Positions 12,301 through 25,668 are shown, counted from the first letter of the stretch. The stretch is DNA of 64,000 nucleotides from Circinella minor (GCA_016758965.1 JAEPRB010000045.1:124001-188000), one strand, 5' to 3'. Notes: generated by a model from the letters alone, not told the origin. A program made the numbers and translations.

Positions 12301-13481
12301 GGTACCACGACCATCTTGATGTGTATTTCCTAAGCGGATTAATGAAGGAGTAATCGAATACTGAAAATCTACCTGCCATGACCCAGAAACATCATCAAGT
12401 AATAGCCAGGGATTATCATCAACTGTTTCAGGACATACAATACTTTTAGGGTCGTTATTAACCGTACCGGAATTTTTGGCAGAAATGACCTATATAGAGA
12501 ATAATTTCGTGTTAATAGATTTTTCATCTCTATTAAAAGCTATATCAAATATTAAATTTTTTTTTCAAAATGTTCAATAAGTGTAAAAAAAAGGAGTAGA
12601 TGAAGAATTAAAGGGGAAAGAAAAACAAAAAAAGTAAAAAAAATAAAATAAAAAGAAACAGGCCAGTAAATTAAAATGAGAATTTTTAAAAAAAAGGAAA
12701 TATAAATAGTGTATTATAAGTAAGTATTTTCATTCTTATCACTTACAGCAGGTGATGCAAGACTGACAGGTTGACTTGATGGTGCATAATAATTTTGTCC
12801 ATCAGCTGAGGTATCAAATCGACCACCAAATAAAATAATACCTGTATCAGCTTTTTCTGTTATCGCATTCACAGGTCCATTAAATCCTTTCCAAGGTAAT
12901 CCATACCACAAATTATCTTTCCAAACAGCTACACCACCTCCAAAATAAGATAATGATTCTGAATATTGTGGTGCGGGCGCAACAGGTGCCATAAATTGAC
13001 CACCAGCATACACACTGTTAGATGACTCGTCGCAATGAAGAGCATACACAGGACCATCCATTCCATTCGCAAGTGGTGATACAACGCCTGTATTTAAATC
13101 AATAACTGCGACATTTGACACGTTCAGCGAGGCAAACTGTAAAAAATCGCCTCCGATATACAGGTGATTATTATTTGAGAGTATGCATGCAGTATAAATT
13201 GATCCGTTTACCGATGAATGTCCAATCAATTCGAACGTTTCGTTGGAGTATGTGATAACGGATGCTGTAGTTGTTGGTATCTGGGTTAATTGTCTAGTAT
13301 CGGTATATAATGATACACCTCCATAAGGTCCTGCAATGCCGATTTGTTCGAGTTGTTCGAGATCAATTGTAGGGTGTTGAACATAGGATGCTGATACAAG
13401 TTTGTTCGTCGTAATAACAGTAGCAGAAGTTGCGATTAATACTGGAAAAAAGGCTGATCGTAACCAAGCACGTCGTGTCAT
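6392..13481 (-). CDS. RAX2: RAX2 cortical polarity marker with C-terminal SH3
   Basis: Type I membrane landmark protein of the Rax2 family, which marks sites of polarised growth at the cell cortex. Ten exons (13481-12747, 12489-12290, 12182-11956, 11845-11252, 11153-10203, 10137-9938, 9834-9653, 9566-9511, 9435-9169, 9096-6392) give 2038 residues. A hydrophobic N-terminus (FFPVLIATSATVI) serves as signal. The ectodomain (to about 1140) has repeated kelch-like turns such as LYIGGDFLQF, VYAGGQFM, VYIGGNFSF and LYVGGTFTG, each pairing a hydrophobic strand with GG. One TM (about 1142-1166, IVVLVSVASALGIVFFIV) is followed by a basic stop KRRR. The 870-residue cytoplasmic tail is Asn/Gln/Ser-rich and holds seven RW(T/S/M) motifs. 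It ends in an SH3 domain (about 1972-2028; AKFDFNA, DIWWMGY, PSNYV). Yeast Rax2 is near 1200 residues, so the tail is a large extension. Confidence 0.9.
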
Positions 13482-16400
13482 GACTAGCGATCAGCTTTTA
13501 AAAAATAAATATCAAGATGTATGCTGATTCGAGGTTGCACTGTTTGTTAAATATATGAAAGAGAAGAAGTGATAAATAAAAAGTTTAAGAATGAGAAAGG
13601 GAAAAAATTATAAAAGGAGGCTACTATAGTTTTTTTTTTGTAAAGAATAAAAAAAAAGAATAAGAATAAGAAATAAAATAAAGCTATCAATCGTTATATT
13701 ATTTCAGGAGATGAAGGATATCCTGATCGAATAAAATCGTTAAGTCATCAAAAGGTTGTGTGTTATATAAATGAGAGCTGAATCGGGCTTGGACTTTTTT
13801 TTTCGTTTGAATGGATACAAAACAAAATGAATGTACGAATTTGCCAAGATAAGAAAAAAAATTATAATATAAAAGGAGAGGATAGATCCCACACAAAATA
13901 TGTGCTGTTTCTGATGAATATGGTTAAAGAAAGAAAAGAGAAGAAAAAAAAAGAAAGGAAAGGGGAACAAACAACTGAAGCAAAAGAACAAAAAAAGCAT
14001 GTGGGACGTTTCTCGATCAGTCAATAATAAAGTAGACCTTGTTGCTGCAATGGGAGATTGGTTACACCAGCTGTGCTTACTTGAGCCCGCGAACTTCTCC
14101 TTTTAATACTTTTAATACTTTAAATCGACTTAAAAATGTATTACTTCATTCTTCTTTGCACCCATTTAGTGTTACCTTAATATTTTATTTTTGAGGCAGC
14201 ACTCCATTTATTTCCCTATAAACTCTGTTTTTTTTGTTTTGTACATTATGAAATAGTATGGTATAGTATAATTGTATAATTTCATTCATCGAATTATTAG
14301 AACGTATTTTGCAATTATCAAAGATTCGATCCCTGTTTTTTAGTCTCTATCTAATTAGATATTTAGCATTTGGTTTATTGTGTAGCATTTAACTTCCTTT
14401 TTTGTTCATTATCGAGTTTTACAAAAAATAGTGAAAGCATTTTCTGTTAGACATACATATAACCTTGGTGATTTTTTCATAGCAGTAATATATTTTTCTA
14501 TTATTCCCTGGTTGTTACTGTCGCTAAGCAACTCTTTTGTAAAAGTAGTTACTAGATGATCATTTTATAATATTTGATTATATATTAAAAATATTTATGA
14601 TCGACATTATATTGATATCAAATTAACTACAACAGTAGCCCATCAGAGATTATGTCTTTGTCTATATTTATTAGGCACAGTTCTTATTTTCAACCTCAGC
14701 TTAATCCAAACGCTTCTATTTTTTTTTCAGGTACATGGTCTCATGTAAAATGAAATTAATTATGGTCCATATACTATAAAATGTAATAATAATAATAATA
14801 GCCATTAATTTAATAGTTTAATTGAATACAAAATACTGCTAAAAATATACAAGAGTATTATATTTCTACTTGATATTTTGAAACAAAAAAAAACAAAAAA
14901 AAAAGAGTGTCAGTTATCTTTCTCCGCATAATAGCTAATTAGTAGTTTCCTAGTCCGCCCAATTCGATAAGAAAGAAAATCCATTATTATGCAATCATTC
15001 AAGGACTATTTTGAGTTCTACTTGGGCTTCAGTCAAAATATGGTATTGTTGAGCAAAAAAAAAGTCTATTGTGTATATATGAAAAAGTTTCTTGATATAA
15101 GAAAAATGAAGGATTATATTTAAAAAATAAAATTGAATTCTTCTTTGGATTTCCACGTTATTTTGTAAACCATGAGATGTGAAATAACGACAACTCAGTC
15201 CCTGGTGCATTTTTTTTTATTGCACGATACACTGTATTTATATTACTGTTGCTATAGTAATTTTTAAATTCAGTATTAGTTGACAAAGTCAAATATATTC
15301 TTTCTATTGATTTCTTCTTCTTCCTTTACCAACAACTGTGTTTTAACGAACGTCTGCGCCTCCTGTTGAAAGAGCTGGGTAAATTCAAATCATATTTGTT
15401 AACTTTTAAATTAGAAACAGCAGTTAATCCAAACGAGACATTTATACTATATAGTAGCTAGTAAATTGGGATGTCTGATGTGGTAGTAGCAAGTAGAATA
15501 AAAGATAATTATGATCGTTGCTAGAACCACATTTAGACTTTTAACGTTTTCAAAACTGTTACGTTTTGTCCCTATTTAATTACTTTCGCACTACAAATTA
15601 TTATTTAGATACGTACTGAATAGTTCAAAGCATCATTTAAATGCAAAAAAAAAAACCAAGCTTACTTATTATGAAGATTATTGGCGTAATCAAGCAGCTG
15701 TACAGAAGATATTAAGCTACATGGTAGTTTCCTGCAATAAAGCATAAATAATGTTTGATACAGATCTGGGCTTTTCATTTTTTAGAAAAAAACTAATATA
15801 ATGTAAGGCAATTCGATAGATCTAATAATGGCGGGAATATCAGTATAGATGGTAAATAATTCTAAAAATAGTTATACTACTATTAACATAAAAAGTATCA
15901 AAATAAAGCGCTTTTTGTTATTTAATATATATATAACAGTTGGTTATAAGGAAATACCAAAGCAACATTCTTTTCGACATATTGAGACACTAGTCTGACC
16001 GTATCTGTTACGCCTTCAATGTGCTTTTTTTCTCGTTTGATTTGCAAACTAGCTTTCTTAATGGAATTTAAAAACAGGAGTGTTGAGAAAGGTTTTTAAT
16101 GTTAAGCGAGTTAAAAAGGTAAAAACGAAAAAAAAACAATATCATTTAGGGTTGCTGAAAGAGGTGTGTTGGATATTATGTAAAACCACAGATGCCAAGA
16201 AATAGCAAAACGTTTCTTACGAGATTTATCTTATAGAGTTATCAAGCATATAATACTGCTATTCCTCTTTCTTTTATAGCTGGTAATGCACCTATAATAA
16301 TAGTACGTACGTATGTACTTGACTTTTGTTGCTTTTTCTTTTTTGATACGTACATTCACTTATCTTTTTGTGTTGAACTTACAGTGTATATAAATGCTTG

Positions 16401-17065
16401 CTACCAGCAAGACTTTGCCCGCTTAAATATATAATATATACTTCTCATAATGTTTTTAGTTTTTTCAATATGCTATTACGTACATGCAACTTTTTTTATG
16501 GAAAATAAGAAAAAGCCCTAAATCGCCGTTTTCTTTTCTTTGCAAAATAAACAATAATTACGCCAAACAAAGTCTACAAGTAACATGTCCTTAAAATATC
16601 TCGGATAACAATAATAATATTTGAAGCAGTAGCGGTAAAACATACAAAACTTTCACGCGCTGTCGTTCTCGAAAAACGTCCACTTGATCCGTACTACGTA
16701 CATAGCGATCAAGCAAAATGCTTATTAAAATTGGTCCAATTTGGAACTTAAACATAATTCGTAGTAGTATTATTTAAAAAGTTTAAATCTATATTTAATG
16801 CTAGTCATTTGAAGCAGAAAACTATTCATTATTTATGTTTCTTATAGCTACTCTCTTTTTTTTTATTCCCCACAGTAAAAGGTTGGGAGATAAACAATGT
16901 TTTCTTACTTATTGTTTACTACGTAAATAATGCACTGCTGTCTTATCATTAAAGTCACCAACGTGGAATACGCACAACTGGTATATATAGATATTGGTGG
17001 TTGTAGCTTTACACCAATGAATATCTCCGGAACGTCCATAAAACAGACACAAGAATGCGACTGTT

Positions 17066-17104
<39 letters not shown>

Positions 17105-18456
17105 GTACTTTTTTTCATTTATAGTGACTTTTACATTATATATACTGTGCAACTAGTTGCCTTATAGAATTTATACGGACAAATAATCAGAGATCATGTG
17201 CAATATCCTTGTGAGAATGTTATTTTTATATTGATACTTTTTTCTAATAATTTATTTTTTTAAAAAAATGACCACAAAGTATGATACCTTCTTTGCAAGC
17301 CTTTGATATTTGGAGCACATCCAAGGTATAAAGCATCCTCAACAAGAACTCAGTAAGAGTCAAAGCTACAAAATGGATCCAAAGAAGTTCTAAAAAACAT
17401 TACAGCAATGATCAGCAACATATCCTTCAACATGTGAATCGAAATATTTCAATAATTTCATGAAAAGAAGCTTATTTCAAAAAACAGCACCCCGTATGCT
17501 TTGAACTGTACTAAAAAATGTACCTAAAATAACGTACTACATAAATCGTTATCATTAAACAATTATACTCTAGGATATTATCGATATGAAGAAATACAAC
17601 AATTTAACATACCATATATTATGTCTACAAATACTTATATTGATGTGTAAACAGTGAGAGAATTTGGTCAGTCGCCCGCAAAAGCGCTAAGCAAAAACTG
17701 AAATGGCAATCTATTATTATTTCTATATGGAATACGTAATAAGTTTAGTTTGAATAAGAATCTTTTACAACGCACCCCAGTTGACTGGAAACCTTGTAAT
17801 TATTTGATTGAAAAGTCTGAGTTTTATGATAAACTTGCCACTGAAACGTTGTATGAAACAGCTGAAAGGCAGTAGGTTTACTACAACATATTCATTTTTG
17901 AGATTTTGACTGGGTGAGCAGGGTAAATGACAATTTTCCATAAGCTATTTTAGTATTTTTATTATTACGCGTGGCTACTAGACTGATTGGAAAGTTTTGT
18001 AAGCTTTTGCCTGTATACCAGTAGAATAAATCAACATATATTCTCATATACTCTCCTATCTATAGAATCAAATATTACTGTGAATATTATATTTTCTTCA
18101 AGAACAGCAACAATTTTATCAAAAAAGTGTCGTGGGGTTTTTTTTACGTTATATAAATATAACTAAAAAAGGCAAAGATGCTCATCTTTTGTACGTGTGT
18201 TACACTCGATCGACTTGTATCGTTATCAGGATTTTTATTAATGGCTGGCGCATCATGATTTTCAATCATTTTTCAGCGTGACATAGGCTAAATTTTTTCA
18301 GTTGGCGCGAATTATGTATAATTTGTATTATAAAACCCACCAAGTTAAAAAAAACCACCTGCGCCAATTTGAAAAGCAAGGTCTGCCAAACATCTCTCTA
18401 ATAATAATTACCATCAAATCAAGTTATCGGTCCGATATTGTTTTCAATCTTGGGTG
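13482..18456. other. Gene-poor AT-rich region upstream of RAX2
   Basis: No supported gene in about 5 kb. The part next to RAX2 (13.5-14.0 kb) is purine/pyrimidine-biased and probably promoter and 5' leader. A 28-base T run lies at 17069-17096. Short open stretches at about 15,660-15,740 and 17,740-17,880 look faintly protein-like but have no start, partner exons or recognisable motif. No tRNA boxes were seen. Confidence 0.5.
17069..17096. repeat. 28-base T homopolymer
   Basis: An uninterrupted run of 28 T. Read on the minus strand it is a poly-A, as left by retrotransposition, but no element body is recognisable on its right, so simple slippage is equally likely. Confidence 0.9.
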
Positions 18457-18999
18457 TTACACATGTGACGTCTCCTCAAATAAATTTTCTTCATTTGTTT
18501 GAAGTGTGCAATCACCAACCACGAGTACAGACCTTCCCACGAAATGTTTGTACTCCTTGACATATCTGAAACTATCTTCCGAATACGATTCATATTTATA
18601 TAATACAAGTGTCCCAACAAATCGGTTAACTAAAACTATTTCCAAATACACAGGCTTGATCATCTTTTTAATTTCCCAAATTCTGTATACCAAGGCCTCT
18701 GTATTTGGCAACTTTTCAAGTTTTGTTAAAAATCCTAGCATTTTGATTGTGAGTGACCGAGCTGTGGAGTTTTGGACAGTCATAACTAACATGACAAAGA
18801 GCGAACTTACCACTATTAGTAATAACGGTACAGCTACTAGGTGACATCCACGAGTTGTACCACTATGTGTACTCGTCATCATCAAAATGTCGTTGAGCAA
18901 ACATCGGTAAACAGAAGACTGAACAACAGCAGTAACAAAAACAAGCAGCCTTTGCCGAATTGGATTTACAGATAAAAAAAATCGATATGAAGTGAACAT
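18457..18999 (-). CDS. Orphan ORF, 180 residues, one possible TM
   Basis: A single-exon frame of 180 codons starting at an ATG and ending TAA. I do not recognise it. Residues about 52-75 (CHLVAVPLLLIVVSSLFVMLVM) are hydrophobic enough for one membrane segment. The C-terminal half is charged with aromatic residues (FRYVKEYKHFVGRSVLVVGD). A 112-codon frame lies antisense inside it (18506-18844), so coding orientation is uncertain. The length is unusual for a chance frame in DNA this AT-rich, but there is no family support. It could be a lineage-specific gene, a decayed gene fragment or chance. Confidence 0.3.
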   Translation of the reverse strand: MFTSYRFFLSVNPIRQRLLVFVTAVVQSSVYRCLLNDILMMTSTHSGTTRGCHLVAVPLLLIVVSSLFVMLVMTVQNSTARSLTIKMLGFLTKLEKLPNTEALVYRIWEIKKMIKPVYLEIVLVNRFVGTLVLYKYESYSEDSFRYVKEYKHFVGRSVLVVGDCTLQTNEENLFEETSHV

Positions 19000-20821
19000 A
19001 TTATTTCAATAGTATAACTCAATTTTTATTCAACTTTTACATCTTCATTATGGTCATAGGCTAACTCACATTAAGGACCTTATATAAGCATTCATGGTAA
19101 GACTGTGCACTTTTACCAATGTGCGAAATCTTACTGTGCAGCAAAAATATTAATGTAAATATATTTAGTCTGTGCTGAGAGTCATGACAGGACTTCTGTG
19201 TCAGTATCTGGCGTTAAAGAAATTAATATTAAGTATTAACTGCCACGTTCAATCCTAGAGTTACACCAGAATGCCATGTTTACAAAATTGGCGACCCTTG
19301 CAGAATGATGTCTTCAGCTCGTTAATTGCGCGTGGTGACATTACACTGGTATATAGCAGAAGCTTTACTGTATTTTGCTTCTGGTAGTAAGCTTATTTCT
19401 CTGGAGATCTTGATGCAAGGAAAAATATACTACCGCTGATCAATTTTTTTTTTGCTTTACAATTATTTACATGCGAAAAAAATATTGATCACCTTGAAAA
19501 CCCCGCCAAGACAAGTGAAAAAGGAATTTTACAACACTTTTTACAAGAGAGAGGGGTACATATTGACTTGTGTAGTGTTTTCTTGTGAATCTCTATTTAA
19601 TGATAATAATATTTACACCAAAGTATGTACCTTGGGTAACTGTGCAATTTAATTTTTATTATTACACTAAAATGTCTATTGTATACTGTACATTTCCTTT
19701 AGTCATTCTTTTCTTCTTTCTTTTTTCCAAAACATGATTTGTACATTTGATTAATAAAGAAATTGATTTCCATGATCATTCTTATTATTATTTCGTAGGC
19801 TGGTGAAGGGGATTGGGGTGGCCCAGGGAGAGCTGTCACAGATCTACAGATGGTTTTTTTTGTGGTTTTGGTGAAATGAAGGTACAGATATCACACGAGA
19901 GCGGCGGAGAAGAATGTACTTGGTGGTACAAATAAGTAGCACCACTATTATTGAATCGATTTGTGTATTTTTGTGGTTATTCACCCTATCTAAATATTAC
20001 TTTTCCATTAGGTTTGTGTTTATTTTCGTCACAAGAAATAAAAAGTAGATGAGTTACTAATAGCGGAGAAATACGGAGAGTGTATTTCGCCATATGGTTC
20101 CATTAAATATTAATAATAATATAAGCAAGAAGGTAGGAAAGGCCATGGAATTCAAGGTAGGTGTTACTAGTTAATCTTATATATATACAATGCTCAAATG
20201 AGGTGATTAACCTAATGAAGAAACGATGCATCAAGAAAAAGAAGTAATATAATTATTTAATCATGATCAGTTTTATACGAAGTAGTAGTGTTATGATAAT
20301 AAATTAACGTATGCGATAATAATACAATAACCCGATAAAAAGAACTGCCCAAAAACAAAAATTAAATGATCTGATATTTGGTAAATTAAATATGATGTAA
20401 AAAGAAAGTGGGAGCGTACTTTGGTTTACATATCCATAAGATCAAATGCATCTGTAGAAGCAAAGAATAGCTTTCAAATAAAAATCTATCAAACCTTTAC
20501 ATATACTCATTCAATAATAAAAACAAAAAAAAAAATATTTATGCCAGCTTACTATTAATAAATTATATTTTCATCCCCTAGAAAAAAATTAATCGGGATT
20601 CTTACGTGTACTTATAACTATAATACAAATTTAATAAATGAATAAATCACCATCTGAGAATGTAGTTGTTGTTCCTTTGTGTTACTTTGTGTACCGTCAA
20701 CCTTACCGTTGAACGACAACTCTCGATAATCTTGTCACGTTACATCTGTCAATACGTGCGACATTTATTTCTATTTTCTCTTCTTCTTTCTTGACTCTTT
20801 CTTTTGCACGAAAGCAAAGAA
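19000..20821. other. Intergenic region upstream of 7TM gene
   Basis: No supported gene. Only short frames without motifs occur. The last 120 bases include a pyrimidine-rich tract (about 20,770-20,815) directly before the start codon of the 7TM gene, consistent with a fungal core promoter. Confidence 0.5.
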
Positions 20822-22620
20822 ATGAATTCACCAGATTTGACATTTCGAAGTCTAGAAAGACATTGTTATAATGATGGCAATTGTCATTGCGATTGGCGAG
20901 TGAGTGTTCAGGATTGTGTAGAAAGTACAATAATGTGGCATGTTCATTTATGGAACGTTATTCTTTCTCTTTTGGCCGTTGTCATTGGTACGTGATTAGT
21001 TTTTGAATATTAATGTTCCCATGAGAAGTTAGATTTCTAATTTTTTTTACAATAGGGGGCTCTTTGCTGTTTTATAGAGTTTTTATTAAGGGGCATAGTA
21101 TATGGAGTAATCGTGGTATCAGCCGTGGTCTAATGCGTCCAACTCCTATAGACTGTAAAGTTCTTTCTCCTACTTTTTTAATTTTTTTTTTTGTATTTTT
21201 TGTTACTTACCTGTCACTTTTTTCTTTCTTTTACATAGGTATGGTTTTATGCTTCACGATATTTAATTCTAGTAAGGAATCATTGTAGATTATTATTATT
21301 ATTATTAAATTGGACTTTTTATATGCTTTTTTTTATGATTATTAATAATAACCATATTATATATTGTTATCTTTCTTAAGTTCGAACAGTGACAAGTTTA
21401 ATCTTAATATTAGATGTCGATCCTCAAAATATGCTAGCCAGATCTTGTAAGTCAAAGGTATATCCTGTTAAAACATCAATTATATTAACCAATGAATAAT
21501 TATTAATATGATGATTTGTTAGTTATGTTTGAGTTACCATGGATTTTTGGACTGTCCGGCCTGTTGTCTTATTTTATTGGGATTTCACAAGCCATAGGAC
21601 AGGTAAAAAGGCGACCTTTAAAATCTGATTCTCTGTACTAAAATTTTCTTTATTCTCTTCGTGTAACAATATATTTGTCATTTTATATCAATAGAGTTCC
21701 ACCGCCTCGGGTTGGCTCCCATCAGCACTTATTATCGATATTTTCGGGTTTTCGGCTGTTATTATACCATTTCTTTGTAGTTGGGGATTCACTTTTACAT
21801 TAGGTGCCCTAGCAAAAACTAATCTCGACATGGCCGAACTTCTCATGAGTATCAATTATGGTCTTTGGGCTTTGTGGACTGGCGGTACAGGTACCATTAT
21901 ATTTTTAGCTGGAGTTCGCCTGGTGCGAATATTGGAAGCCCATCACAGAAGAAACCGACATTCTTCAAGTTATGCAGATATCAAAGCCGGTATTTTTAAA
22001 ATTAGAATGATGGCATCTATTCTAGCCATATGTCTATGGAGTTTCGGTGCTTTATTACTTATATATGCTATTTTGCGATACCAAATCTTAAGAACGGTAC
22101 CCGCCAGCATCCTAATCGGTGTTCTTTGGAACTTTATGGCGGTAGTAACCACGATTTTATCTTACTTATTAGTTATCTTCGAGTAAGTGAATATTATATT
22201 GATATATTTACATATTTCCAGCGCTCGCAATTAAAATGTGATTTGTTCAATTCATTTATGTTTCTTTTTTTCAAAACAAAATCATATAGTCCCAAAAAAG
22301 GCCCTAATGCTGCTCTCAACTCACGATCACGGTCCGGTGCAGACGAAAATACCAACGAGTGTACAACAACACCAGGATCAACAAATTTCGAGGTAAAATT
22401 TAACAATTCCGTACTAAGTGGAACGAATTCTCGAATAGGCGACAGCGACGCAATTATGAATGCGCTTAAAAAAATACCAAATCTCGAAATAGAGGAAAAC
22501 AAGTCTAATAATAACGGCAAAAAGCTTTTCTCTGGCAGTAAAAAAACCAAGAAATGGAGTGAATCTACCTCATCATTTTCATCCAATATGGAACTAACGT
22601 CTTATGAAGTTCCCCGATGA
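20822..22620 (+). CDS. Putative seven-transmembrane receptor-like protein
   Basis: Seven exons (20822-20987, 21056-21154, 21239-21271, 21381-21446, 21523-21602, 21695-22182, 22290-22620) give 420 residues in continuous phase. A short Cys-rich N-terminus (HCYNDGNCHCDW...DCVESTIMWHVHLW) precedes seven hydrophobic segments. They start near WNVILSLLAVVIGG, TVTSLILIL, PWIFGLSGLLSYFIGI, IDIFGFSAVIIPFLC, GLWALWTGGTGTIIFLAG, MASILAICLWSFGALLLIYA and ILIGVLWNFMAVVTTILSY. The roughly 90-residue C-terminal tail is hydrophilic, Ser/Asn-rich and positively charged near its end, as expected for a cytosolic regulatory tail. The topology resembles a fungal GPCR-like receptor, but no class-defining motif is visible and no ligand or G-protein link can be inferred. 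Gene structure is well supported; function is unknown. Confidence 0.8.
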
Positions 22621-23339
22621 TGATATTTACATCTATATTTGTGTTATATATTATGTGTATGTTGTATGCAAAATATTTATTGGATTATCATTTTTATAGT
22701 ACCTTTTCCTTTTACTGATATTATCTTTTTTACAACCAACACTTTCGTAATTCACTTGTGAAATCAAATTTTTCCTCCCTTCTTACTACTATACTATTTT
22801 GAGTCTTCTATACTAGTTTATATACAATTACCAAGTTATTATTTAATTTACTATATACCACCATTTGCCAATTATGTTATACATTGTCCATATCTCTAAT
22901 AATCTCAAGTTATCTTTTTGCCATTTTAAATAACATTCTTTATCATTAGATTATTCACTTTCTTTTCCTGTCTATTAAACAGCTTACTTAATACAAATAT
23001 TTTTTATTGTAATCTATCAATTCTCTTTGAAGATAACTTACGTACATTGATGGGTTACGTTCGAACTTTTTTTGTGTCACAACGACGAAACACTGCTAAT
23101 AGTCAATAGCAACAGCAAACAAAAGAAAAAATGTCATGTCAGTTTCTCATCATTTGAGATAACTTATACAAATGCCTTCCTGCTTTTACATCATTCCTCT
23201 CTTTCAATTGTTTTTTCTAATATCTACCTCATTGTTATTAACAACAAATTGGCACAAAACGTTTATCTTTTAATAATGACTTAATCATCTCAGTTATGTC
23301 AACAACCTCTTAGACTTTTTTTTTATCTTTATCCAACAA
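22621..23339. other. Intergenic 3' region of 7TM gene
   Basis: AT- and T-rich non-coding sequence; nothing recognisable. Confidence 0.5.
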
Positions 23340-25137
23340 TAGTATAAATATCACTAGTGCAGCTCAAGCAAATAACAATACTCCAGAAATCATTTGTAGC
23401 AATATATTTGTGCCAAACGAGCAGATGCAGTCGCCTACTAACACATATTTTCATCAGAACAACAATACTTTTGTTTCTTCTTCTTTTCAGCCATTTGGTT
23501 CAGCCCGCGACAATTTACAGTGATCAGTCAATTATAAACAGCCGAATAATAAACACAGTAGTTTACATATTCCAACAAATATCTACAAACGAATAATGAA
23601 GTTTGTATTATCATCACGGTTAACCGCATCGTCATCGTATCAGTGGGAGTGTCATCACTTCTGTTCAGCCAGTGAAACACTGCAATGAATCTAAAGCCAT
23701 GGTTACAAAAGCCGGATGCAGCAGCAAAAACATCATGCGACAAGTTTTTATGGATTTCGGCATCTATTTCCGTACGACATTATGTGTCAAATATTTAGCC
23801 AGCTTGAGTTATAAGACCTTTTAAAGAGCACACTCATATGTTCAGAATGGTCTTGTTTTCTGATGGAGTGGCCAGATTTTTTGGCGCCAACTTTCAGTAA
23901 AAATACCACAAATAGACAAGTCAACATTCGATAAAAAAAAACCATGCGTTAGGGGATACAATAATTCCGCGTAGTTGGGCCAATGGATGTAAGCCTAATG
24001 CGTGACATATTAATGTTTTTGGCAAGCTCAGTTAATTGTTGTGCTCAGAAATTGTGTAAGTTGTGTACATAATAAGTTCAATTTTAATAACTTAAAAGTA
24101 CCAGGAAAAGCTTATTATTAATCTCCTCTCCTGTTTCCTTTCCACCATTCGCCATTAAATATTGACTAACATACCGAACTGCTTCATGTGGCTGTGGGTC
24201 AGTTTTCATTTAGAATACTCCGAAATTGTCCAAACTTATCACATCTTTTCCTAGATTCTGGAGGTTCTGTTCATCAGGGACATTGTGTTAGTCAAGCAAT
24301 TAAATATTGTCTTTGGATTAAGAATCTTATCATCAGCGAGAAGGTTTTAATGTCTACCACGGTAATGAGCAATATCAGTGATAACGAATATCAGACCATT
24401 AACAACAGTTTCAGTGGCGGTAGAATTATTCACAACCATTCATCAATAGCAGTAGCACCACCAAAAAAGGGGCGACTACGACTATTCGTACTTACCGGTG
24501 AAGCGTCCCACTATGATCAAGAAGATATTGTTTCAATGTACAGAAACTCTTATCAATCTCTAGAATTGTTATATCTCCATTATGATGGAAGGAAAATTGG
24601 GCCTACGTTACTATCCAAACTTGCCAATCTAGGTAGTGCACCTTGTTTACGAGAAATACGTTTTTTTATCTACTGAGAATATGATAATGGCATCCGGCAT
24701 AGATGTATCCGCTGCAAAAGGATTAGCCGCCTTGCTGTCTCGATGCTTCTCATTAGAGGTTCTCAAGGGGATTGATACACTTAGTACACGTCATACTCCA
24801 ACCCACAGCAATTACATTTACGTTGATGATCACGTGTTATATACTCTGGCTGATACGTAGCTATCCATTTCTTCGGTATTTTCAAGTCGCTGGTCGCCGA
24901 CATTACACTGTGAATGCCTTACTTTATTTTGCCGCTATGACGAGTAATCTCATTCATTTGGAAATGAATATTGACAGAAAAATAATTTTGACGTTAGTAG
25001 AAAGATCACCATTCTTGCAAAGTCTCAATATTCGCAAGGATCAATATCACCATGAACCAACAATGTCCACTAACGATAAGGCAGCAGTAAAAAGAATATT
25101 AGACGGCCGAAGAAGAATCCTCACTGTTGTAGCATAG
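23340..25137 (+). pseudogene. Decayed F-box/LRR-like gene
   Basis: Scattered coding-quality segments are broken by stops and frameshifts. The 5' part reads QANNNTPEIICSNIF...PFGSARDNLQ and stops. An F-box-like helix then appears in another frame at about 23,560 (HIPTNIYKRIMKFVLSSR). From 24,170 the LRR-like region is open (FRILRNCPNLSHLFLDSGG, SYQSLELLYLHYDG, LGSAPCLREIRF). It breaks at a 7-T run (about 24,661-24,667), where one fewer T would restore LSTENMIMASGIDV...LSRCFSLEVL, and again at about 24,860, after which SYPFLRYFQVAGRRHYTVNALL...LIHLEMN continues to a stop at 25137. The pattern of hydrophobic Leu-rich repeats after an F-box fits SCF substrate receptors. Two isolated 1-base shifts could be sequencing errors, but the 5' decay argues for a true pseudogene. 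Confidence 0.55.
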
Positions 25138-25668
25138 TAGTGTTAGTATTATAGTAGTAAGCTTATTTGTCTTTATTTATATTTTTTCATGTACCTGTAA
25201 CCATTTTATTAAAAACAAATATGATTTGCCTGGTGTCAAGTTCTTCAACTCCGTTCAGAGGCATTGTTAGTTATTTGCTGGTTTAAATGCAGAAAGCAAT
25301 ATGACCTAATGACTCGAAATATCACAATAAGTACCAGAGAAAATAAAAGACGCACATGATCAATATTAATTTTAATTTTCTCGTTACTTGGATACAATTA
25401 TGCTTGACGGCAATATATTTTGAAGATATAATAAGTGTAGTTAGTGAATATAATAAATATTACTTTGAACAACTTATTGCTTGAAACAGTTAATAATGTA
25501 AAATAAGCCGAGCATTCCTACTTTGCATATAAAAGAAAATACCTGTTCTTAAAAAAAATAAAGCTGCTGGTTCACAAAAGTCACGAATTTCAACTATTTC
25601 TGGATATTCTTCTTTTTTTTTTTTCGTCGTCCTTTGTCAATGATACTAATATTATATTCTATACTTCA
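25138..25668. other. Promoter-side intergenic region of CLASP
   Basis: Non-coding AT-rich sequence. A T-run and pyrimidine tract at about 25,610-25,640 lies shortly upstream of the chosen start. Confidence 0.5.

Noticed and set aside
13740..14027. Short overlapping frames upstream of RAX2
   Set aside because: Low-complexity purine tract translating as Lys/Glu or Phe runs; likely promoter DNA.
14320..14345. GATTCGATCCC resembling a tRNA B box
   Set aside because: No A box, acceptor stem or anticodon arm can be folded around it.
17640..17890. SERIWSVARKSAKQKLKW and a following open stretch, faintly like a DDE transposase end
   Set aside because: Too short, interrupted by stops, and no catalytic residues or terminal repeats nearby.
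17069..17900. Poly-T as the tail of a minus-strand retroelement
   Set aside because: No reverse transcriptase, target duplication or gene copy found on its right side.
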